From: Streptomyces eurocidicus | GTDB lineage: Bacteria; Actinomycetota; Actinomycetes; Streptomycetales; Streptomycetaceae | NCBI RefSeq assembly: GCF_002891295.1 | Contig: NZ_LGUI01000005.1 | Span: 372,001-436,000 of the forward strand | Direction of reading: 5' to 3' | DNA length: 64,000 nt | Part shown: positions 58,441 through 64,000 of the stretch, in pieces | Position numbering within the stretch: position 1 is the stretch's first letter | Layout: every line of letters starts with the position of its first letter | The notes under the pieces: model-generated | Database searches by the model: none | Told to the model about the DNA's origin: nothing | The model's input: the letters and a program-made list of their open reading frames with translations, nothing else | Position numbers and translations under genes: made by a program

Positions 58441-58727
58441 TCTTTCCCGCCTGCTGGATGAGAGGTGGACGCGCAAACAGCAACGGCCCCTCGAACCGCA
58501 CCGCCCGCCCGTCCGTCAGCGGGGGCCGCGGCCCGGACCCGTCCAGCGCGACGTACGCGCTGACCCCGACCCGGCAGGTGGCCCCTGGGTCAAGACCGCG
58601 GCGCGACCACCCTTGAGAACAGCGCGGTGGCGGATCGGTGCCCGTCATTCAGCGCCAGGCACTCAACGGCGAGACAGCACGACGGAACACGACGGAAGAG
58701 GCCACCCGACCCGCGTGGCTATGAACC
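58441..58727. other. intergenic region before the island's right edge
   Basis: No assignable gene. The minus strand reads an open stretch (about 58470-58600) containing YVALDGSGPRPPLTDGRAV that looks somewhat protein-like, but it has no start context and no family I can name. Confidence 0.4.
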
Positions 58728-58850
58728 CGCGCCACCGACGGGCGTCGCCATGCCGGCCGTTGTCTCAAGCGCCATGCGGCCCGGGACGCCTTCCACCTGG
58801 TCAGACAGCTACGCCAGGACCCCGCTCATAGGGGCTGTCGTGACAGATGA
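58728..58850 (+). mobile_element. C-terminal relic of an IS110-type transposase
   Basis: The frame ending at TGA 58848-58850 reads RCLKRHAARDAFHLVRQLRQ, close to RCLKRYAAREVFNLIR of the relic at 36541-36740 and to the C terminus of IS110-family transposases as I remember it. The rest of the element is missing. It abuts the ribosome site of the pcaD-pcaC gene, so an insertion/deletion event shaped this boundary. Confidence 0.4.
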
Positions 58851-58863
58851 GAGGGTCTGGCGG

Positions 58864-60314
58864 GTGAGTGAGACACCGGCGAACACCCTCCAATACCGCT
58901 CTGACGGGCCGGAAGACGCCCCGGTCCTGGTCCTGGGCCCGGCGCTGGGCGCCACATGGCATGTGTGGGACCGGCAGATACCGGAGCTCACCCGCCACTG
59001 GCGCGTACTCCGCTTCGACCTGCCCGGTCACGGCGGGGCACCCGCCGAGCCCGCACCGACCGTCGGTGAGCTCACCGACCGGCTCCTCGCCACCCTCGAC
59101 GGCCTCGGCGTCGGGAGCTTCGGCTACGCGGGCTGTTCCATAGGCGGCGCGGTCGGCGCCGACCTCGCCCTGCGTCATCCGCACCGGCTCGCCTCGCTGG
59201 CCCTCGTCGCCACCTCCGCCCGGTTCGGCACCCCGGACTCCTGGCGGCAGCGCGGCGAGGGTGTCCGCGCCGCGGGTCTCGACCCCGTCGCCCGGGCCGC
59301 GCCCGAGCACTGGTTCACCCAGAACTTCGCGGGCGCCCAGCCGGCCATCGTCGACTGGGCCGTGCAGATGGTCGGTACCACCGACCCCGGTTGCTACGTC
59401 GCCGCGTGCGACGCCCTCGCCGCGTTCGACGCCCGGGAGGGGCTGGGCCGGATCAGCGTGCCCACCCTCGTGCTCGTCGGTGCCGAGGACCAGGTGACAC
59501 CGCCCGCCGACGCCCGCGTCCTGGTCGCCTCGATCCACGACGCGCGGCTCGCCGTCGTCCCCGGGGCCTCACACCTCGCTCCGGTCGAGCAGCCCTCCGC
59601 CGTCACCGACCTGCTCGTACGCCACTTCACCTCGGCCTGGCAGGCCACCGCCCCGCAGACGCCGCCGGGCGGGACCGCCGCCGGGCCGGCGCCCGCGCCC
59701 GAGCCGGCGCCCGCCCCGCGGCCTCCGCCATGCCCGCCCCCGGCGTCCCCGGTGGCCAGGTCGGCCCCGGCCTCCCCGGCGGGATGTTCGCCCCCACGCC
59801 GTCGGCCACCCCCAGCCCGTACGCGACGAGCCCGGCCGGTCCGCACGCGCCGGCCGCCGCGCCCCCCGTCACCCCCGCCTCGCCCGCCTCGTTCCCCGGC
59901 TTCGGCCCGCCCCCCACCGTCGACCCCGCGCCCGCGCCCGCCACGGACGCCCACGACGAGGGCGTCCGCGTCCGCCGCGAGGTCCTCGGCGACGGCCCCG
60001 CGGCCGCCGACGCCACCGGCGACTTCCACGACTTCGTCACCCGCTACGCCTGGGGCGGCGTCTGGGCCCGGCCCGGCCTCGACCGCCGCAGCCGCTCGCT
60101 CGTCACCCTGACCGCCCTCACCGCCGGCGGCCACCTCGACGACCTGGCCGCGCACACCCGCGCCGCGCTCCGCAACGGCCTCACCGCCGAGGAGATCGAG
60201 GAAACGTTGCTGCACACCGCCGTCTACTGCGGTGTCCCGGCCGCGAGCGCCGCCTTCTCGGTCGCGCGGCGCGTCATCTCCGAGGAGAGCGGACCGGGCG
60301 CGGCCGGGGCGTAG
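58864..60314 (+). pseudogene. pcaL: 3-oxoadipate enol-lactonase/4-carboxymuconolactone decarboxylase fusion, frameshifted
   Basis: PcaD part (about residues 1-260): VLVLGPALGATWHVWD, SIGG nucleophile elbow in GYAGCSIGGAVGAD (Ser near 95), catalytic His in PGASHLAPVEQP. A Pro/Ala-rich linker leads to PcaC (from EGVRVRREVLGD; LTALTAGGHLDDLAAHTRAA; EEIEETLLHTAVYCGVPA). Actinomycetes commonly fuse these two protocatechuate-pathway enzymes. In the linker the frame changes at the CCCC run 59714-59717; one extra C restores a 483-residue fusion. GTG at 58864 has AGAGGG eight bases upstream. No other pca genes are in the window. Confidence 0.85.
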
Positions 60315-60327
60315 CAGTATGGGGATC

Positions 60328-60969
60328 ATGAAGCTGACCAAGCAGAGCCACGCGTGCGTCCGCCTGGAGAAGGACGGCCGCACGCTCGTCATCGACCCCG
60401 GCGCCTTCAGCGAGGAGGACGCCGCGCTCGGCGCGGATGCCGTGCTGGTCACCCATGAGCACCCGGACCACTTCGACGTCGGCCGGCTGCGGGCCGCCCT
60501 CGACGCCGACCCGGCCGCCGAGCTGTGGACCCTGCGCAGCGTCGCGGAACAGGTGTCCGCGGCCTTCCCCGGCCGGGTGCACACCGTCGGCGAGGGCGAC
60601 GCCTTCACGGCCGCGGGCTTCGACGTCCAGGTGCACGGCCAGCTGCACGCGGTGATCCACCCGGACATCCCGAGGGTCACCAACGTCGGCTATCTCGTGG
60701 ACGGCGCGGTCTTCCACCCCGGCGACGCGCTGACCCTTCCCGGGCAGCCGGTCGACACGCTGATGGTGCCGGTCATGGCCCCCTGGAACAAGGTCGGCGA
60801 GATCATCGACTATCTGCGCGAGGTCCGGCCCCGGCGGGCGATCGACATCCACGACGCGCTCCTCACGGACCTCGCCCGGCCGGTCTACGACCGGATGCTG
60901 GGCCCCGCCGGACCGGGCGTCGGTACCGACCACTCCCGGCTGGCGCCGGGTGAGAGCGTAGAGCTCTGA
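60328..60969 (+). CDS. MBL-fold metallo-hydrolase
   Basis: A 213-residue metallo-beta-lactamase-fold hydrolase of the UlaG-like group: LVIDPGAFSEED (residues 19-30), VTHEHPDHFDVGRL (metal motif HxHxDH, 42-55), HAVIHPDIP and FHPGDALTLP (Asp ligand). ATG at 60328 gives the usual start MKLTKQSHACVRLE; an ATG at 60319 is alternative. Starts 13 bp after the pcaD-pcaC stop. Substrate unknown. Confidence 0.9.
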   Translation: MKLTKQSHACVRLEKDGRTLVIDPGAFSEEDAALGADAVLVTHEHPDHFDVGRLRAALDADPAAELWTLRSVAEQVSAAFPGRVHTVGEGDAFTAAGFDVQVHGQLHAVIHPDIPRVTNVGYLVDGAVFHPGDALTLPGQPVDTLMVPVMAPWNKVGEIIDYLREVRPRRAIDIHDALLTDLARPVYDRMLGPAGPGVGTDHSRLAPGESVEL

Positions 60970-60998
60970 TGTCGGACCCGGCCGTTAGGGTGGGGGCC

Positions 60999-61778
60999 AT
61001 GCGCATCGCCACCTGGAACGTGAACTCGATCACCGCACGCCTCCCGAGGCTGCTGGCCTGGCTGGAGAGCAGCGGCACCGACGTGCTGTGCATACAGGAG
61101 ACGAAGTGCGCCGAGGACGCCTTCCCGTTCGAGGCCCTGCGCGAGCTCGGCTACGAGTCGGCGGTCAACGCCACCGGCCGGTGGAACGGCGTCGCCCTGG
61201 TCTCCCGCGTCGGCCTCGACGACGTCGTCAAGGGCCTGCCCGGCGGGCCCGACTACGAGGACGGCCAGGAGCCCCGCGCGATCTCGGCCACCTGTGGCGG
61301 CGTCCGCCTCTGGTCGGTCTATGTGCCCAACGGCCGGGAGGTCGGCCACGACCACTACGCCTACAAGCTCCGCTGGCTGGAGGCGCTGCGCGACGCCGTC
61401 ACCGCCGACGCCGAGGGCGAGCGGCCGTTCGCCGTCCTCGGTGACTACAACATCGCCCCGACCGACGAGGACGTCTTCGACCCGGCGGTCTTCGAGGGCG
61501 CCACGCACGTCACCCCCGCCGAGCGCGCGGCCCTCGCGGCCCTGCGCGACACCGGCCTGTCCGACGTCGTGCCCCGCCCCCTGAAGTACGACCACCCGTA
61601 CACCTACTGGGACTACCGCCAGCTGTCCTTCCCGAAGAACAAGGGCATGCGCATCGACCTGGTCTACGGCAACGCCCCCTTCGCCAAGGCGAAGCGGGAC
61701 GCCTTCGTGGACCGCGAGGAGCGCAAGGGCAAGGGCGCCTCGGACCACGCCCCGGTCGTCGTCGACCTGGAGGTGTGA
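60999..61778 (+). CDS. xthA: exodeoxyribonuclease III
   Basis: A 259-residue AP endonuclease/3'-5' exonuclease. Family landmarks: MRIATWNVNSITARLPRLL at the start, LCIQETKC with metal Glu, FAVLGDYNIAPTD with catalytic Asp/Asn, MRIDLVYG and the closing SDHAPVVVDLEV with the Asp-His pair. ATG at 60999 has GGGGG upstream; an in-frame start at 60969 would add ten residues and overlap the previous gene. A core DNA-repair gene. Confidence 0.95.
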   Translation: MRIATWNVNSITARLPRLLAWLESSGTDVLCIQETKCAEDAFPFEALRELGYESAVNATGRWNGVALVSRVGLDDVVKGLPGGPDYEDGQEPRAISATCGGVRLWSVYVPNGREVGHDHYAYKLRWLEALRDAVTADAEGERPFAVLGDYNIAPTDEDVFDPAVFEGATHVTPAERAALAALRDTGLSDVVPRPLKYDHPYTYWDYRQLSFPKNKGMRIDLVYGNAPFAKAKRDAFVDREERKGKGASDHAPVVVDLEV

Positions 61779-61838
61779 GCCCGGGGCGCCCCGCCCCGCC
61801 GGTCACGGCCGGGCCGGCGCGAGGCCGGCCCGGCCGGA

Positions 61839-63689
61839 TCAGACGAGGTCGCGCAGGGCGATCGAGTCGCTGAAGGCGCGCATGCCCGCGTCGTTGGGGT
61901 GCAGGTGGTCCCCGCCGTCGTAGGCCGGGAGCATCCGCTCGGGGTGCTCCGGGTCGCGGATGGCGGCGTCGAAGTCGAACACGGCGTCGTACGTCCCGGC
62001 GTTCCGCCGGATGTGCGCGTTGATGGCGGTGCGCTGCGCCTCGGCCGTCTCCGTGCAGTCGTAGAACCCGCCGCACGGCGCGATGGTCGCGGCGACCACC
62101 CGCATGCCGCGCTCGTGCGCCCGCGCCGCGATCGACCGCAGTTCGGCGATCACCTGCGCGGCCGTGGTCCCGGAGCGGATGTCGTTGACGCCCTCGAAGA
62201 CGACGACCGTGCGGGCCGACGTCTGCGCCAGCACGTCCCGCTCCAGCCGGTGCCCGGCGCTGACCCCGCTCATGATGGTGCTGGTCCCGTCGCCCGGATA
62301 GCGGTCGGTCACCACCCGGTTGCCGGAGATCCCGTGGTTGAGCACCCCGAACCGGGGCACCGCGTGCTGCCCGCGCAGCCGCCGCGCGAGCAGGTCCGGC
62401 CAGCGCCCGTTGGCCCCCGGCGTCGAGCGCTCGCCGTCGGTGATCGAGTCGCCGAGCGTCACCACGGAGCCCGGCCCGCCGGTGACGTCCACGCCCGTCA
62501 GCAGCGGCCAGCGGTCGAGCGTCCCGGTGTACGCGCCGGCCCCCTGCTCGGCCGTGCGGTCACCGCCGCCGTCGGCCGTCAGATAGGACACCTGGGCGGT
62601 GTAGCTGTGCACGGGCACCGCCTTAACGGTCCCCGGCAGATGGATGCTCACCAGCAGATTGGCGTCCTCCGGCACCCGGAACCCCAGCGGGTCGCTGAAC
62701 ATCTGGGCCCCCGCCGGAATGTCCGTACCCGCCCCGCCGCCGAAGGTCAGTGCCCTGGGCCGGCCGGCCGCCGCCGCGCCCTTGCGCTGGACGGCCACCG
62801 TGGCGTGCCCGATCCTGACCGGACGCGGCGCGAAGGTGTTCTCGAACCGGAGCCTGGTCACCGGCCCGCCCGCGCTGCTGTGCACCACCAGCCGCAGCGT
62901 CCGGTCGGTCCAGGACACGGCCGCGTAACCCGAAGGGGACGCCGCCCAGCTTCCGGTCCACCCGTACGTGGGACCCCGCAGTGCCATCGAGAACACGTGC
63001 AGGTCGGTGTCCGGACCGGGGTCGTCGGGCAGGGTCACCGACGCCACCTCCCGGTCGGGCGCGACCGGCACGGTCACCGCGTAGAGCCGGGTGGTCTCCG
63101 CGCGCGGTCCGCCCGGGGTGCGCAGCCGGGGCAGGCCGACGGCCTTGGTCGTCAGCGGTCCGCGCCGCCAGTCGGGGGCGGTCAGCCGGTACGTGGCCCG
63201 GGAGCCGTCGCGGTAGCGGATGACGCCGGTCCCGGTGACGTCCGGGCCCGGCGCGCCCTTGGTGGTCCCCGCGACGAGGAAGGAGAGGGCCTCGCCGCGG
63301 CCGCCGAGCCGGACCGACTGGCCCGCCGCCCGGACGTTGTCGGGGCGGCCGGGCGCCGAGCGGGGCCAGGTCAGCCGGGTCCGGTCGATGGTCAGCACGC
63401 GGCCCGGGGTCCAGCCCGCGGCGCCGAGGTCCTGGGCGGACAGGGAATTGCCCGCTCCGTCGAAGTCGCCCTCGCCGGGGCGGGCGTCGCCGCCGGCCGC
63501 CGTGTTGTCGAAGAGCCGCTCCAGGGGGAGCGGCTCCCCGCCGGGCCGGGGCGGCGCGGCGAGCGCCGGGGTGGTCGCGGCGACCACGGCGCACGCCGCG
63601 CCCGCCGCGACGGCGCCGGCCACCGTCCAGCGTCCGTGCCGTCTGTGAGGTCTGCCGCCGAGCTGCGTTCTCAGGCGCATGTGTCTCAT
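61839..63689 (-). CDS. secreted SGNH/GDSL hydrolase
   Basis: A 616-residue exported esterase-type enzyme. Signal peptide about residues 20-46; a large N-terminal beta-rich region (to about 400) and a C-terminal SGNH domain with block I TLGDSITDGERS (Ser nucleophile), Gly in HGISGNRVV, Asn in FEGVNDIRSG and the DxxH pair in GDHLHPND. Two Cys near 555 likely form a disulfide. Starts at ATG 63689; ATG 63680 is an alternative. Carbohydrate-ester substrates are usual. Confidence 0.92.
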   Translation of the reverse strand: MRHMRLRTQLGGRPHRRHGRWTVAGAVAAGAACAVVAATTPALAAPPRPGGEPLPLERLFDNTAAGGDARPGEGDFDGAGNSLSAQDLGAAGWTPGRVLTIDRTRLTWPRSAPGRPDNVRAAGQSVRLGGRGEALSFLVAGTTKGAPGPDVTGTGVIRYRDGSRATYRLTAPDWRRGPLTTKAVGLPRLRTPGGPRAETTRLYAVTVPVAPDREVASVTLPDDPGPDTDLHVFSMALRGPTYGWTGSWAASPSGYAAVSWTDRTLRLVVHSSAGGPVTRLRFENTFAPRPVRIGHATVAVQRKGAAAAGRPRALTFGGGAGTDIPAGAQMFSDPLGFRVPEDANLLVSIHLPGTVKAVPVHSYTAQVSYLTADGGGDRTAEQGAGAYTGTLDRWPLLTGVDVTGGPGSVVTLGDSITDGERSTPGANGRWPDLLARRLRGQHAVPRFGVLNHGISGNRVVTDRYPGDGTSTIMSGVSAGHRLERDVLAQTSARTVVVFEGVNDIRSGTTAAQVIAELRSIAARAHERGMRVVAATIAPCGGFYDCTETAEAQRTAINAHIRRNAGTYDAVFDFDAAIRDPEHPERMLPAYDGGDHLHPNDAGMRAFSDSIALRDLV

Positions 63690-63828
63690 GCCTCCCAGCT
63701 TTCCCCGCTGCGAATGTGGCGGGATGAAGCTAGGGAGACGTCAGGGCAACGTCAAGGAGGCCATCCGGTCACGCCGGGAGCCGCGCGCCTGTGGTGGGGC
63801 CATCCGTGTCGGTGCGATCCTGGCCGGT

Positions 63829-64000
63829 ATGAACATTCCCTTCTTGGACGGTTGGCGCAAGCGGCACGGCCCTGCGCACGGGGTGGCGCTGGCGGACGGG
63901 GCCGACAGGGACCCGGAGGGGCTCGCCGAGCTGCTCTCGGAGTGCGAACTGCTGCGCGACCAGGCACAGTCGGCGGGCGTCGCGCTCGACGACACCCCGG
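63829..64000 (+). CDS. hypothetical protein, 5' end only
   Basis: ATG at 63829 opens a frame that runs off the window (57 codons visible): MNIPFLDGWRKRHG, then an acidic helical stretch with EGLAELLSECELLRDQA. It resembles the start of a small streptomycete family I associate with DUF6278. The 139 bp before it, up to the divergent SGNH gene, hold both promoters. Confidence 0.6.
   Translation, partial: MNIPFLDGWRKRHGPAHGVALADGADRDPEGLAELLSECELLRDQAQSAGVALDDTP

Overview
The window looks like a chromosomal segment of a Streptomyces or very close relative. It has very high GC, GTG starts, ATGA-coupled operons, two cytochromes P450, many secreted enzymes, leaderless regulator genes and a compact allantoin locus of the type studied in Streptomyces coelicolor (AllR regulon). 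No rRNA, tRNA or CRISPR array was seen.

Left part (1-23.7 kb) is mostly core-like. It holds an NCS2 nucleobase permease and a YfcC-type permease between two copies of a ~178-bp repeat. A purine-salvage block follows: malate synthase, a MobA-like nucleotidyltransferase, the IclR regulator AllR, allantoinase and allantoicase. Allantoin breakdown yields glyoxylate, which malate synthase consumes. Next come a streptothricin-acetyltransferase homologue with a TenA-like protein, an autoregulated-looking XRE/cupin regulator with a tiny membrane protein, a secreted RNase Sa homologue, a secreted beta-helix protein, a P450, a DUF6875-like protein and a LysE exporter. A GntR-controlled CUT2 sugar ABC transporter with a ROK sugar kinase closes the block.

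Middle part (about 23.8-58.85 kb) looks like an accessory island. Its left edge carries a 26-codon relic of a pcaD-like gene. Its right edge carries a probable IS110-type transposase relic directly before a real pcaD-pcaC fusion. From 24.0 to 36.5 kb lies a compact, mostly one-strand gene set: Zn-alcohol dehydrogenase, a phosphoribosyltransferase-HD fusion, P450, type II thioesterase, an MbtH-adenylation-carrier NRPS, HAD phosphatase, MFS exporter, NUDIX and an S-adenosylhomocysteine-hydrolase-like NAD protein, with a divergent XRE/TPR regulator. The combination resembles the NikP1/NikQ/NikP2 amino-acid hydroxylation cassette of nikkomycin joined to nucleotide-forming and nucleotide-trimming enzymes, and it may make an unusual nucleoside. 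From 36.9 to 45.4 kb lie secreted lipid-degrading enzymes (sphingomyelinase, a lipase with an I36-like tail, a second lipase), an atypical response regulator and a frameshifted pertussis-toxin-like ADP-ribosyltransferase.

The strongest new observation is a regulatory network between 40.5 and 57.5 kb. Eleven promoters share one rigid layout: TAGGNC, 7 bp, GNCCTA, 9 bp, then a -10 hexamer with A at position 2 and T at position 6, without a recognisable -35. They precede two WYL-domain regulators (both apparently leaderless), the ADP-ribosyltransferase, a DUF4184 gene, a VOC/MFS/VOC operon, a UvrA2-type ABC protein operon, a repeat-containing secreted protein, a SnoaL-like gene and an SDR relic with an MmcQ/YjbR gene. 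One of these divergent promoter regions has been duplicated 1,125 bp away.

Right part (58.9-64 kb) is core-like again: pcaD-pcaC fusion, MBL-fold hydrolase, exonuclease III, a secreted SGNH hydrolase and the start of one more gene. Three genes (ADP-ribosyltransferase, first WYL regulator, pcaD-pcaC) each appear to lack exactly one base, which may be real decay or base-calling errors.
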